Positions 40,952-50,555 of a stretch of DNA of 64,000 nt are shown one piece after another (position 1 is the stretch's first letter; each line of letters opens with the position of its first letter). Position numbers and translations under genes: made by a program. The notes beneath the pieces are model-generated. The model did no database searches. It saw nothing but the letters and a program-made list of their open reading frames with translations, and had not been told where the DNA came from. The DNA is from Desulfobacteraceae bacterium Eth-SRB1 (GTDB lineage: Bacteria > Desulfobacterota > Desulfobacteria > Desulfobacterales > ETH-SRB1), in contig RPGP01000040.1 of NCBI GenBank assembly GCA_004193555.1, forward strand, positions 191,127 through 255,126, written 5' to 3'.

Positions 40952-43255
40952 TTACGTTGACTGTTTTTTCTTTTTTTCCCCATCTTCTGTGTAATAGTAA
41001 TCATATTTATAATAACGGCGGTAATTGCGGTAATATCTGCTGTATTTACCATACTTGCCGAATTTTCCATAATATCTTGCCGTGGCCATGGCAACTTCAT
41101 TAAGAACGGTCCCCAATATCTTTGCGTCAAGTTCCTCCAATTGTCTGGCAGCATGTTTGACGGCCTTTCTTTCAGTTTCCCCTCCTTTTATTATTAAAAC
41201 AGTATTTCCTACGGCTTTGGAGAGGATCAGGGAGTCTGTTACCGACATCATGGGCGGGGTATCGTATATTATGATATCGAATGTCTTGTTGAATTTCTGT
41301 TGAAATTCATCCATCTTCTCGCTTGTGAGCAGTTCGGCGGGGTTGGGAGGCAGGGTGCCTGCCGGAATGACATAAAGGTTGGGCAGCAGGACCTGCTTGA
41401 TGATAGAGGATAACTGTACCTCCCCTATCAGCGCATCGGAAAGCCCGGGTGTCCTGTCTATGTTGACAAGCTTGTCGATCCTTGGTTTTCTCATATCAGC
41501 ATCTATCAGGCCTGTTTTTTTTCCCATGCTTGCGAACAGTATGGCCATATTTATGGCAAAGAGGGTTTTGCCTTCCCCGGGATTGGCGCTGGTAATGACT
41601 AATGATTTGTCATCCTTTCCTTTGAGCCTGAAAGATATGTTGGTACGTATATTTCTGAGCGCTTCTGCAGTTGTAGATTTGGGATCATTCAGGGCAAATA
41701 ATTCCCATTTTGTTTGTTCCGAGTTTTTCTTGGGATTCTTTACGTAGGCCAGAGGTCCCAAAAACGGGATTTTCAGGTGCTTTTCAATATCTTCTGGGGA
41801 TTCGATTGAGTCATCCATGTATTCCAGGAAAAAGGCCATACCGGTTCCCATAGCAAGCCCCACTATTATGGCGAGGAGTATATTTCGTTTCTTTTTCGGT
41901 TTAATCGGCAAAATCGGCGCTTCGGCCCGGTCTATTATCTTTAAATTACTGGTGTTAAGCCCGCTGGTGAGTGAAGTCTCCTTCATTCGTGTAAGAAGGG
42001 TATTATATATCTGTTTGTTGCTTTCCACCTCGCGCTGCAATACAGAGAACTGGATGGACTTTCGGGTCAGATTCTTTGCCTTCTTTTTTTCACGCTCCAT
42101 TTCCGCATATATGGATTTTTCCTGGGCAAATGCTATTTCATACCGGGTCGATATGGATTTTGCGACCATGGCAATTTGCTCGATGATTTTATTTTCCTGT
42201 TGTTTTATTTCCGCATTCAGGGCCATGATTTTGGGATGTTTTTCCCCGTACTTTTCTCTTAATTCAGATTTTTCCCTCAAAAGGTCTGCAAGGGACTTCT
42301 TCAGATTATTGATCAGGGGATTGTCGATGATATTCGGGAAAGATTCTATCATTTCAGGTTTTTTTTCGATTTTTTTCAGCCTCTTCTGGATGGTCTCAAG
42401 GTTTAATCTCTTTATCCTTGCCTCGGTAAGGGCGGAATTCAATTCTGATATCTTCTGGTGTATTATACTATCTCCCTTTGTGCTCAGGGACACAATATCC
42501 CCCAATGATACAATATCTTCCTTTTCTTTGAAATGTTGAAGTGTATTTTCAGCATCAGTCAACCTGTTTTTTATATCACTGAGTTTTTTGCTTAACCAGC
42601 TTATGGCATCCTGGGCTGCCTGGAATTTCAGCTCCAGATTTTTATCGATATATGCCTGCACATGTTCGTTGGCGATCTTTGTGATAATTCCCGGGTTATA
42701 TCCCACAAAGCTGATATCGATGAGTCGTGTGCGCCGGATCGGCTCTATTTCGAGCCTGCCAAGATACGCGCCGACAATAGGGGAATATATGGCCTCCTCT
42801 GCCATGAATTCTTCCTTTTTCTCCTCGTCTTTTATGAAAAACGACTTGACCCAGTCCTTAACCGATTTGATCCATTCCTTGACGGCATCTATCCAGCCAA
42901 GTTCGGTTTCTTCCTCCAACTCCTTGAACTCCGGGCTTTCTTCAAGGTTCATCCGCATGATGACTTCATTGGCAAGGGATCTGCTTTTGAAGATGTCCAC
43001 CTGGGTTTGCATATAATCTGCCTGGCTCGCATCCATCTGGAGCACTTCCTGAATGGAAATGATATTGGGATTTTCCTTTTCTATGGTAACCCTCACAGTA
43101 CTCTGATATTCCGGACGGGCAAGAAAACTATGGATGGCAACGGTGACCACGACCACAAGGAAGAAGGTGATGACAACCCATCTCCATTTTAAGATAACAT
43201 CGAGATATTCTTTTATGTTGATTTCTTCGCCCGCAGTATTGTTTTCATCCATCAT
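40952..43255 (-). CDS. Wzz/Wzc-like polysaccharide co-polymerase with BY-kinase domain
   Basis: 767 residues. Wzz domain with TM1 at about 27-47, long coiled coils (200-420), TM2 at about 457-477, then a bacterial tyrosine kinase: Walker A ANPGEGKT (about 557-564), Walker A' LIDADMRKPR, Walker B DIIIYDTPPM. The C-terminus is a tyrosine cluster (RYYGKFGKYGKYSRYYRNYR and more), the autophosphorylation tail. It controls chain length and export with the Wza-like protein and the PHP phosphatase. Confidence 0.95.
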   Translation of the reverse strand: MMDENNTAGEEINIKEYLDVILKWRWVVITFFLVVVVTVAIHSFLARPEYQSTVRVTIEKENPNIISIQEVLQMDASQADYMQTQVDIFKSRSLANEVIMRMNLEESPEFKELEEETELGWIDAVKEWIKSVKDWVKSFFIKDEEKKEEFMAEEAIYSPIVGAYLGRLEIEPIRRTRLIDISFVGYNPGIITKIANEHVQAYIDKNLELKFQAAQDAISWLSKKLSDIKNRLTDAENTLQHFKEKEDIVSLGDIVSLSTKGDSIIHQKISELNSALTEARIKRLNLETIQKRLKKIEKKPEMIESFPNIIDNPLINNLKKSLADLLREKSELREKYGEKHPKIMALNAEIKQQENKIIEQIAMVAKSISTRYEIAFAQEKSIYAEMEREKKKAKNLTRKSIQFSVLQREVESNKQIYNTLLTRMKETSLTSGLNTSNLKIIDRAEAPILPIKPKKKRNILLAIIVGLAMGTGMAFFLEYMDDSIESPEDIEKHLKIPFLGPLAYVKNPKKNSEQTKWELFALNDPKSTTAEALRNIRTNISFRLKGKDDKSLVITSANPGEGKTLFAINMAILFASMGKKTGLIDADMRKPRIDKLVNIDRTPGLSDALIGEVQLSSIIKQVLLPNLYVIPAGTLPPNPAELLTSEKMDEFQQKFNKTFDIIIYDTPPMMSVTDSLILSKAVGNTVLIIKGGETERKAVKHAARQLEELDAKILGTVLNEVAMATARYYGKFGKYGKYSRYYRNYRRYYKYDYYYTEDGEKKKKQST

Positions 43256-43269
43256 TATTGCAATCCTCT

Positions 43270-43342
43270 ATTGGACAGTTGATTGATGATTGATAGAATC
43301 GCTTCGCTCTATTGATTTTTAATCGACAATCATCAATTCCCT
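43270..43342. repeat. Hairpin between wza-like and kinase genes
   Basis: TTGATGATTGATAG, GCTTCGC and CTATTGATTTTTAATCGACAATCATCAA form an imperfect inverted repeat. The word ACAATCATCAATC also occurs near 40846. Confidence 0.6.
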
Positions 43343-43353
43343 ACTCGACCAAA

Positions 43354-44307
43354 CTAAAACAAACTTTCAGGTACAACAACGATATCCCCTGATTTCAGGA
43401 TGATATCCTTGCTCTTTTCTCCCTTGATGATATCCTTCATCCTTACGAATATAGTCCTTTCCTCTCCCTCTTCGACTCTGATAACGCGTGTTTTATTGGG
43501 TGAAGCTATTGGTGTAAAACCACCCGCCATTGTTATGGCCTCAAGGATGGAGATATCTTTTTCATACAACTTATAAGAACCCGGTTTTTTCACCTCGCCG
43601 ATGATATAGACATATTCCGCTTGAGGCACAAAGACTACATCTTTGTTTATGAGGGGAACGTTTAAATTCATATCACCCTGCTGAAGGAGTCTTTCCATCC
43701 CTATCTTTATAAGTCTGCCATTCTTCCCCCGGCTTTTTTGTCGCCAGATCAGAATGAATTTACCAGCTTTTTCGTTTTCAATGCCGCCCGCAGTAGAAAT
43801 GATTTCCAGGAGCCTCTCCTGGCCGCGCAATGGATAAACTCCCGGCTTTTCAACCGCGCCAAGAATGAAAGCTTTTTTGCTTTTAAAGCTTTTTACCGAG
43901 ACAGTCACCTGGGGATTAACGATATAACCGTTGGCTAACAGACCCGCAATCTTCTTTTCGATTTCCGGTGTGGTGAGCCCCTCAACATGTACCCTGCCTG
44001 TCAGGGGGAAGGAGATATAACCCTCCTGGGATACGATCAGCCCGTCCAGTGAAAGGTCTTCTTCTCCATATACGGCGAAGGAAAGAGAGTCACGCGGACC
44101 AACGCCATAGTCTCCGGTCTCATCCTCTTCTATACTGGAGGTAATCGATGATGTGAATTTTTCTTCATATTGAGGTTTGATCTGAACATCTGTTTTGGTT
44201 AAAACGTCTTCCGTAGTTTCAGAATATGACGCGCAGCCTGCAATGAAGAATATCGAGATCAACAAAATGATACACTGGACGAAATATTTCTTACATGATT
44301 TAAACAA
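43354..44307 (-). CDS. Wza-like polysaccharide export lipoprotein
   Basis: 317 residues: signal peptide with lipobox FIAGC at about 21-25, Poly_export domain (YGVGPRDSLSFAVYGEEDLS), then two SLBB domains (AFILGAVEKPGVYPLRG; VYIIGEVKKPGSYKL). It forms the outer-membrane channel for the EPS exporter. Confidence 0.94.
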   Translation of the reverse strand: MFKSCKKYFVQCIILLISIFFIAGCASYSETTEDVLTKTDVQIKPQYEEKFTSSITSSIEEDETGDYGVGPRDSLSFAVYGEEDLSLDGLIVSQEGYISFPLTGRVHVEGLTTPEIEKKIAGLLANGYIVNPQVTVSVKSFKSKKAFILGAVEKPGVYPLRGQERLLEIISTAGGIENEKAGKFILIWRQKSRGKNGRLIKIGMERLLQQGDMNLNVPLINKDVVFVPQAEYVYIIGEVKKPGSYKLYEKDISILEAITMAGGFTPIASPNKTRVIRVEEGEERTIFVRMKDIIKGEKSKDIILKSGDIVVVPESLF

Positions 44308-44378
44308 TATTATGCCTCATAACGGGATATCTTTAGCGCAAATTATATTATCTAATAGCATCTCACCAAAAGATCAAT

Positions 44379-44429
44379 AAAAAAGGGCGGAAGGTTTATA
44401 TGTGACATATTACCTTCAACCCTTTTTTA
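44379..44429 (-). terminator. Rho-independent terminator, probably bidirectional
   Basis: On the minus strand GGGTTGAAGGT, a loop, then ACCTTCCGCCC and a T run. A T run also occurs on the other side. It lies downstream of the beta-barrel gene (stop at 44505) and upstream of the wza-like gene. Confidence 0.75.
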
Positions 44430-44433
44430 CAAT

Positions 44434-44488
44434 GAGACCTTTGCACAACCCCTATTTTTGCTCAATTCTGGGGTTTTTCAAAGCTCTC
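44434..44488. mobile_element. 55-bp MITE with GAGACCTTTG ends
   Basis: GAGACCTTTGCACAACCCC at the left and GGGGTTTTTCAAAGCTCTC at the right are inverted copies. Same end family as 34503-34644. Confidence 0.78.
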
Positions 44489-44504
44489 TTATTATCAAAT
44501 TTTT

Positions 44505-45782
44505 CTAAAACGAACCGGTAATTTTAAACATTGTCTGATGATCCTTGTATTCTTCATCCTTAGTCTGAGCATTGATCTGGTTTGCGTCTTTCTTCTTATA
44601 TGTGTAACTGATCCCCGCTCTTAGCCACTTCATGATCTGGTAATTGATTCCAGCGTTAGCCTGGTAAAGGTTAAATTTCTTTTCCGGAGTGCCTGCCGCG
44701 CTGTTGTTGTAATCATCGATTTCATAGTTGCCGCCTACGGTTATCGAAAGCTTGTTTACCACCTGCTGGTTCAGTCTCAAACCCGCAACGAACTGATCAT
44801 AAGAATAGTAAGTCGCATCCACACTGTCTACTTCTCCCTTTGTCAGATCAATCATAATCGTAGTTCTGGTAAGTGGTTTCCACCCTAAATGCGTAGTTAT
44901 AGTCCATGTGTTGAGATCTTCGAGAGGGACACCACCATTGTTCACGGCATTATCCCATTTTTTCCAGTAATATCCAACCTTAACAGATCCATTAAGTTTT
45001 TCGGTCTGATCCCAGAAAAGTCCGAAATCCAAATTGTGATTTTTTGAATCCTTCCCGCAGTCAGACAACCCCTTGGTATCATAATCAAAATAATCGGTGC
45101 TTTTTAACTGATATCCAAGCAGGGCATAAGTCTTGGGCAGGATTTTGTAATAGAGGGTAGCTCCTGCTATATGATCCTTCTCGTTGGAATCCCTGTCTCT
45201 GGTATAACTGTCATATTTCAAATAATTATTGGTGTAGGAAAGGTGAAAGGCTATCCGATCTGCCATGCCATATCCTACCTCAATTCCCGCAATGTTGCTC
45301 TTCTTTTTAGTTGCCAGGCCCAGCCTGTAATTCGTATCTCCGACATATCCGACCCCCGACTTTGAGTAAGGATCCTGTGTGTCCATGAACTGCTCGTTGA
45401 ACTTGAAATACAGCCCCGTCCTTCCGATGCTGCCATACTGGCCGCTGAAATTCGCCATATAGTTTTCAGCATCGTTTTTGTCATATTCATCATATCTCAC
45501 AATATCAACATTCGCACCGAAGCTGACATCGAGAAGGGATTTTTTTAATTGAAATTTCACTGCAGGGGTAAGCGTATTGATGTAATCGCCCTTTCGCTCT
45601 TCTCCTGCTGTTCCATTATCGGCATTCAGATCGATATTGCTGTCCCACATTCCCTTTTCGGTAATGGAGGGATGAACCGCAATGTTACCAATCTTGATAT
45701 TGCCGATAGCCATGGCCGATCCCACGAAGCCCATAACCATCAACAACGCTGTTCCAAGTATCACAATAAATGTCTTTTTCAT
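44505..45782 (-). CDS. Outer-membrane beta-barrel protein (BBP2/EpsL-like)
   Basis: 425 residues: signal peptide ending near SAMA, then alternating strands such as YALLGYQLKSTDYFDYDT and INYQIMKWLRAGISYTYKKK, ending in Phe (KITGSF), the BAM signal. It resembles the putative beta-barrel porins next to EPS export genes. Confidence 0.87.
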   Translation of the reverse strand: MKKTFIVILGTALLMVMGFVGSAMAIGNIKIGNIAVHPSITEKGMWDSNIDLNADNGTAGEERKGDYINTLTPAVKFQLKKSLLDVSFGANVDIVRYDEYDKNDAENYMANFSGQYGSIGRTGLYFKFNEQFMDTQDPYSKSGVGYVGDTNYRLGLATKKKSNIAGIEVGYGMADRIAFHLSYTNNYLKYDSYTRDRDSNEKDHIAGATLYYKILPKTYALLGYQLKSTDYFDYDTKGLSDCGKDSKNHNLDFGLFWDQTEKLNGSVKVGYYWKKWDNAVNNGGVPLEDLNTWTITTHLGWKPLTRTTIMIDLTKGEVDSVDATYYSYDQFVAGLRLNQQVVNKLSITVGGNYEIDDYNNSAAGTPEKKFNLYQANAGINYQIMKWLRAGISYTYKKKDANQINAQTKDEEYKDHQTMFKITGSF

Positions 45783-45803
45783 AATCAGATATCCTCCCTT
45801 TTC

Positions 45804-47795
45804 TTATGGACACGTGGTTGTCGTGGTTGTTGTTGTCGTGGTTGTTGTGGTTGTTGCCCAGGTTGTAGTAGTTGTAGTCGGTTCTTCAGTCGTGGTTGTC
45901 GTGGTTGGTTCCTCGGTTGTCGTGGTTGTCTCTTCCTCGGTTGTTGTTGTCTCTTCCTCAGTCGTGGTTGTTGTAGTTGTTGTAGTTACTTTTTCAGATT
46001 CTTCTTCGGCTTCCTTCGCGCTTTCGCTTGCCTCTTCAGAGCGTTCTTTAGTTTCTTCCAACGCTTTATCAGCGGCCGCTTCATCGCCTTTCTCAACGGC
46101 TTCTTCTACCTTTTCAGCGGCCTTTTCAGTTTTTTCAGCGGCCTTTTCAGTTTTTTCAGCGGCCTTTTCAGTTTTTTCAGCCACTTCTTCAGCCTTCTCA
46201 GCCGCCGCCGTATCACCGACAAGTTCAGCCTCTGCAACCGCAGTGTTTGTTGTTGCTACTGCCGCCTGGGCACTCGCTGCATCGGCATTTGCCTTGGCTG
46301 CCTCTTTATTGGCCTCGGCAGTTGCCATATCGCCCTTAGCAACGGCTTCCTCTACCTTTGCAACGGCATTAACAGTTTTTTCAGCAGCCTTTTCAGTTTT
46401 TTCAGCGGCCTTTTCAGTTTTTTCAGCCACTTCTTCAGCCTTTTTGGATATTTCTTTATCTCCGATCATTTCAGCTTCAGCCACCACAGCATTTGTCTTT
46501 GCGGCATCAGCATTCGCGCCGGCGGCATCCGAGTTTGCCTTGACGGCCGCAACGGCAGCCTCAGCAGTTATATCATCTCCCTTTACTTTGGCCTCTATAA
46601 CCTTGTCGGCGGCCTTTTCGGTTTTTTCAGCGGCCTTTTCGGTTTTGTCAGCGGCCTTTTCGGTTTTGTCGGCCACTTCTTCAGCCTTTTTTGCAGCCTT
46701 ATCATCGTTTTTTGCCTGTGCCTCCGATGTTGCCGCGTTTGCGGCTGCCGCATCTGCATTTGCATTTGCAGCATCAACATTTGTTTTTCCTGCTAAAAGC
46801 GCCGCTTGTGCTGACACAGTGTCATCTTTTTTAATTGCATTAACGACCTTTTCTGCTATTTTTACTATTTTCTTCTTAGCTGTATTTGCCTTTTTTACAG
46901 CATTAGCTGCCTTTTTTACGGATTTATTGGCTGTACTTTCTGCCTTTTTGGCCAGTTCGCTTACTTTTTTATCAGCGTTTTTTGCGAAGTCTTTGGCTTC
47001 TGCTGCGTTCTCTTCAGCGGCTGCCTTGGCTGCCTCTGCATTTAACGCGGCTTCTGTGGTTTCTTCAATTTGAGACTTAAGAATAGCCCTAGCATTTTCA
47101 ACAGTCTTAACATTTTCAATTGTTACTGCTTCTGCCATGGCGCGAATTGTTTTGTCTTTAGCTGTTTTTGCCGCAACAGCAGCCGTTGCAGCGTTAACTG
47201 CCGCTCTCTGCGCCGGATTTCTTTTTGCAAGATCAGCGGAAATATCTCGCACAACATCTTTAATGAAGTTTCCGATAAAGTCACTGGTTCCTTCAGTTTG
47301 GTTTATAGTATTCTCTGCGCCGTTAGTGCCGAAGGCACCCGCTGAACCCCTGAGGGCAGCGACGGCTGTCGGAGTGATGAGTCTTGTCTGCACTTTGGAT
47401 TTATGACCTGTCTTGAATGAAATCTTTCCAATGGAGAGTTTAAAATCACGACGTTTTACCTTCTTTTTGAAGATAAACCCCTTTTTTACTTCCTGTTCCG
47501 TGATTCTGAGGTTCGAATTCTTGCTGACCTCAATTACAGCGCCATCTTTGAATTTTACTGTTGCTTTTCCATTTTCTGTAGTAACGATCTTATCCCCATT
47601 GTACAGCGTCATGCCATTTACGGGTGTGGCGCCCCACTTTCCCTTGGTTTTCAGCATGATTTTTCCACTGAATGACTCTAAGGTACAGATACTCTCAACT
47701 GCCGCGGATGCCGGTATAACCGCCAGCAGCATTATGAGCGCCGCACATACCAATAGAATAAAATATTTGACTGTATAACACTCCGCTCTTTTCAT
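45804..47795 (-). CDS. FecR-domain protein with Ala/Glu coil and Thr-rich tail
   Basis: 663 residues from MKRAECYTVKYFILLVCAAL (GGGGG lies six bases upstream). Signal peptide; FecR domain at about 45-150 (LESFSGKIMLKTKGKW, LYNGDKIVTTENGKATVKFK). Then long Ala/Lys/Glu repeats with EKTEKAAEKTEKAAEK-type blocks in at least three cycles, and a C-terminal tail of Thr runs spaced by EEE/EEP. Secreted and probably elongated. The DNA coding for the tail is a GTTGTN array. Plus-strand frames here are shadows. Confidence 0.85.
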   Translation of the reverse strand: MKRAECYTVKYFILLVCAALIMLLAVIPASAAVESICTLESFSGKIMLKTKGKWGATPVNGMTLYNGDKIVTTENGKATVKFKDGAVIEVSKNSNLRITEQEVKKGFIFKKKVKRRDFKLSIGKISFKTGHKSKVQTRLITPTAVAALRGSAGAFGTNGAENTINQTEGTSDFIGNFIKDVVRDISADLAKRNPAQRAAVNAATAAVAAKTAKDKTIRAMAEAVTIENVKTVENARAILKSQIEETTEAALNAEAAKAAAEENAAEAKDFAKNADKKVSELAKKAESTANKSVKKAANAVKKANTAKKKIVKIAEKVVNAIKKDDTVSAQAALLAGKTNVDAANANADAAAANAATSEAQAKNDDKAAKKAEEVADKTEKAADKTEKAAEKTEKAADKVIEAKVKGDDITAEAAVAAVKANSDAAGANADAAKTNAVVAEAEMIGDKEISKKAEEVAEKTEKAAEKTEKAAEKTVNAVAKVEEAVAKGDMATAEANKEAAKANADAASAQAAVATTNTAVAEAELVGDTAAAEKAEEVAEKTEKAAEKTEKAAEKTEKAAEKVEEAVEKGDEAAADKALEETKERSEEASESAKEAEEESEKVTTTTTTTTTEEETTTTEEETTTTTEEPTTTTTTEEPTTTTTTWATTTTTTTTTTTTTTCP

Positions 47796-47819
47796 GACAA
47801 CCCCCTGTTTTCTAAACAA

Positions 47820-47873
47820 AATGTTAATGACGGTTTCGTATATTTATAATATATCCAGCTTAATATTTAAAAT
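47820..47873. other. Region upstream of FecR gene
   Basis: AT-rich (TATTTATAATATATCC) and may hold the promoter. No clear -35/-10 pair can be chosen. Confidence 0.3.
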
Positions 47874-48180
47874 AATTTACTCAAGTTTCGCACCCTTAAT
47901 TCCCATCAATGTCAAGACGGTAAGGGTTGAAAATAACATTTTTACAGCGAAATCATTTGCTTATATTTTGTAACCAGCAACCTGTTCGCTATACATTATG
48001 ATCAGGCGCAAAGGAGATATAACATATTGAATTTAACGATGTATTAAGCATCAATCTTATATTAATTGATTGGCGCCGCCGTTAAAACTACAGGTAGTAT
48101 ATTTCGCTTTAAAAATTTATTTTTAGCCCTTACCGTCCAACGCTTTGGCTAAATTAAAGGGTGCGAAACTTGAGTAATTT
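47874..48180. mobile_element. 307-bp MITE-like element with 25-bp inverted ends
   Basis: Left AATTTACTCAAGTTTCGCAC... and right ...GTGCGAAACTTGAGTAATTT are inverted over about 25 bases. Inside them a second inverted pair, GACGGTAAGGG (near 47915) and CCCTTACCGTC (near 48127), is nested. No coding content. Confidence 0.82.
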
Positions 48181-48237
48181 ATATAAAGCAGTTTTTTAAA
48201 TGTCAAGATAAATTAGTGCCTGAACGAAAAATCCCAC

Positions 48238-50469
48238 TTATTTTTCTTTGGCAACAAATACCCCGTCCCAGTCTTCCGGGGGAGACGAGTTTTGCATTTG
48301 AATGCAGCGGCTTATGAAAAGTTCTGTTGGCTTATCATCCGGTTTAATTACAAGGACTTTATTAAAAGAACCTATAGCTTCGCTCCATTTCCTTTTTCTG
48401 TACCTTTCAAGACCTTTTTCAAATGGCGTAACAAAGGTGTATGCGCCGCCGGAAAAATAGTCGCCGCTAAAAAGTTCATAGATCCTCACAGGTTTCTTTT
48501 TCCCCTTGACCCTGACAAGATCAATCTCCCTGCAGACCAGATCTTTTTTTATTTTCTCATATGTGAATTCGCTTATGATGATTTTCACACCATATCTCTT
48601 GGTTAACCCCTCCAGGCGTGATCCCAGATTGACATTATCTCCCATTACGGTGTAATCGAACCGTTTTTCCGAACCCATGTTTCCCACGATCATATTGCCC
48701 GTGTTTATGCCGACACCTATATGAACCTCCGGAAATCCCTGTTTGGCCCATTCACTGTGGATATCATACAGGGTTTTAAACATGTTTATGGCTGAACAAC
48801 ATGCCTTCATAGCATGGTCGTCCTGATCCACCGGCGCCCCATAGACCGCCATGAGCGCATCTCCTATGTACTTGTCCAGAGTGCCATTATGGTCAAGTAC
48901 AATGTTTGTCATGACAGTTAAATATTCATTCATGAATTTTACCAGATCTTCGGGAGACATTCCCTCTGAGATGGTCGTGAAGCTGCGAATATCGCTAAAA
49001 AGAACAGAAAGTTCCTTGTTTTCACCCCCCAATTTCAGCATGTCAGGATGTTCCAGCACCTGGTTCACAACAGCAGGATTCATATATTGCTGAAAGGCTC
49101 CCTTTATTTTTCTTTTTTCCCTTTCCTCAGTAAAATATTTATATGCCGATACCGCCGTATATATGAGGGTTATTTCAATCATAGGAAGCACAAACAGTAG
49201 AACCAGCTTTTGTTTTACAAAAATATACTGGTTTGCAGCCACAAATACCACAACTGTAGCCAAGCAGAAACACATCATGGCGCGCATATTTATACGGGAG
49301 GAAAATATTCCTAAAACAAGACCTATAAACAAAACTATTGCGGTATTGATATACTTTATGCAGCCTGGACACTTCAGAAAATTTTGCGAAATGATGTTGT
49401 CAACAATCGTGGCCTGAGCTTCCACACCCCAAAAGCTTCGTACAAACGGATTGGGCCACATATCGCCCAGACCCACGGCAGCGCCGCCCACAATGACAGC
49501 CTTTCCCTTGAATGTTTCAGGTGTAACTTTACCGGTCAGCACATCCGCAAAGGAATAATAGGGAATAGTTTCGTTCGGCCCGTAATAATTTATATGGCAC
49601 ATGCACTCTGTATCCATGGGAATTATATAGGGACCTATTTCAATCCTGCCATCGAAATTAACGGTTATATCTTCATTTTCCATGTTTAGATATTGCTGTG
49701 CTATGCGGACACTCAATGGCGCAAAAAGGGCGCCATTGCTTTCCAGGGCCACTATACCGCGCCGCATGGCCCCGTCCCCATCGGGTATGAAATTTACGAA
49801 ACCAAGACCTGTTGCCGCCTCTCCGAGTATGGGAATCGGAAGCAGCCTTCCATAAAGGCTAATGGGATTATAAGAATCGATCTTTCCCATTTCTTGAAAC
49901 GATTCATATGCGGCCTTTATCATGAAAGGATCGAAATCCTCCGGGGGTTCATCTGAAGGCACGAAGGCAAACGCAAAGACTACTTTGCCGGTTTCCGTGG
50001 TCACGGAGGCCAGGATTGCGTCGTTACCGGGTCCCTCGGAGGCATCCACAAGTTCCTCAAAAAATGCCTGGCTTTTTCCGCTTGCATCTAAAAGGCCAAG
50101 TTCCTGAAATGTGGCGGCAAGCTCCCTGATTTTGCTCATTTCAGGGTTTTCCTCCGGTTCTGTAAAGAGGAGGTCAAAACCGATGACAGCAGCCTCTGCT
50201 TCGTGTAATATGGCAATAAGCTGGGCAAACCGCAGCCGCGGCCAAGGCCACCTCCCAAGCATTTCAATGCTCCTGTCGTCTATGGCAACCACAACGACCT
50301 TCCCGCTCGGTTTTTTTATACCTCTAACATGAAACCGAAAATCGCGGCTTTTTAATTCAAGATCATTAATATAGCCTAAATCAACATCACTAATCACGAT
50401 CGCACAAATTATCCCGGTGATTATAAGAACGATCTTGAAAGCGGTTATTTTCAGCATTTTTTTCAACAT
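48238..50469 (-). CDS. CHASE2-domain adenylate/guanylate cyclase
   Basis: 743 residues. N-terminal TM; extracytoplasmic CHASE2 domain at about 30-390 (VVVVAIDDRSIEMLGRWPWP, AVIGFDLLFTEPEEN, GKAVIVGGAAVGLGDMWPNP); three TM helices at about 370-450; class III cyclase at about 480-680 with metal Asp residues in VLFSDIRSFT and KYIGDALMAVYGAP, and TVMGDNVNLGSRLEG. A short TPR-like tail follows. It probably senses the envelope and makes a cyclic nucleotide; it is adjacent to a FecR protein. Confidence 0.93.
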   Translation of the reverse strand: MLKKMLKITAFKIVLIITGIICAIVISDVDLGYINDLELKSRDFRFHVRGIKKPSGKVVVVAIDDRSIEMLGRWPWPRLRFAQLIAILHEAEAAVIGFDLLFTEPEENPEMSKIRELAATFQELGLLDASGKSQAFFEELVDASEGPGNDAILASVTTETGKVVFAFAFVPSDEPPEDFDPFMIKAAYESFQEMGKIDSYNPISLYGRLLPIPILGEAATGLGFVNFIPDGDGAMRRGIVALESNGALFAPLSVRIAQQYLNMENEDITVNFDGRIEIGPYIIPMDTECMCHINYYGPNETIPYYSFADVLTGKVTPETFKGKAVIVGGAAVGLGDMWPNPFVRSFWGVEAQATIVDNIISQNFLKCPGCIKYINTAIVLFIGLVLGIFSSRINMRAMMCFCLATVVVFVAANQYIFVKQKLVLLFVLPMIEITLIYTAVSAYKYFTEEREKRKIKGAFQQYMNPAVVNQVLEHPDMLKLGGENKELSVLFSDIRSFTTISEGMSPEDLVKFMNEYLTVMTNIVLDHNGTLDKYIGDALMAVYGAPVDQDDHAMKACCSAINMFKTLYDIHSEWAKQGFPEVHIGVGINTGNMIVGNMGSEKRFDYTVMGDNVNLGSRLEGLTKRYGVKIIISEFTYEKIKKDLVCREIDLVRVKGKKKPVRIYELFSGDYFSGGAYTFVTPFEKGLERYRKRKWSEAIGSFNKVLVIKPDDKPTELFISRCIQMQNSSPPEDWDGVFVAKEK

Positions 50470-50555
50470 GTTATGTTATTAGCCGCAGATAAACGCAGAT
50501 AAAACAAAAAAGAGCTTGTATCCGCGTTAATCAGCGGCCAATTTGTCTTTTTCTT

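Noticed and set aside
42588-43192. Plus-strand frames opposite the tyrosine autokinase
   Set aside because: Shadows of the coiled-coil coding region; no recognisable protein features.
45549-47073. Long plus-strand frames rich in Ser/Val/Phe/Cys opposite the FecR gene
   Set aside because: They mirror the low-complexity coding repeats of the minus-strand gene, which has a signal peptide and a FecR domain.
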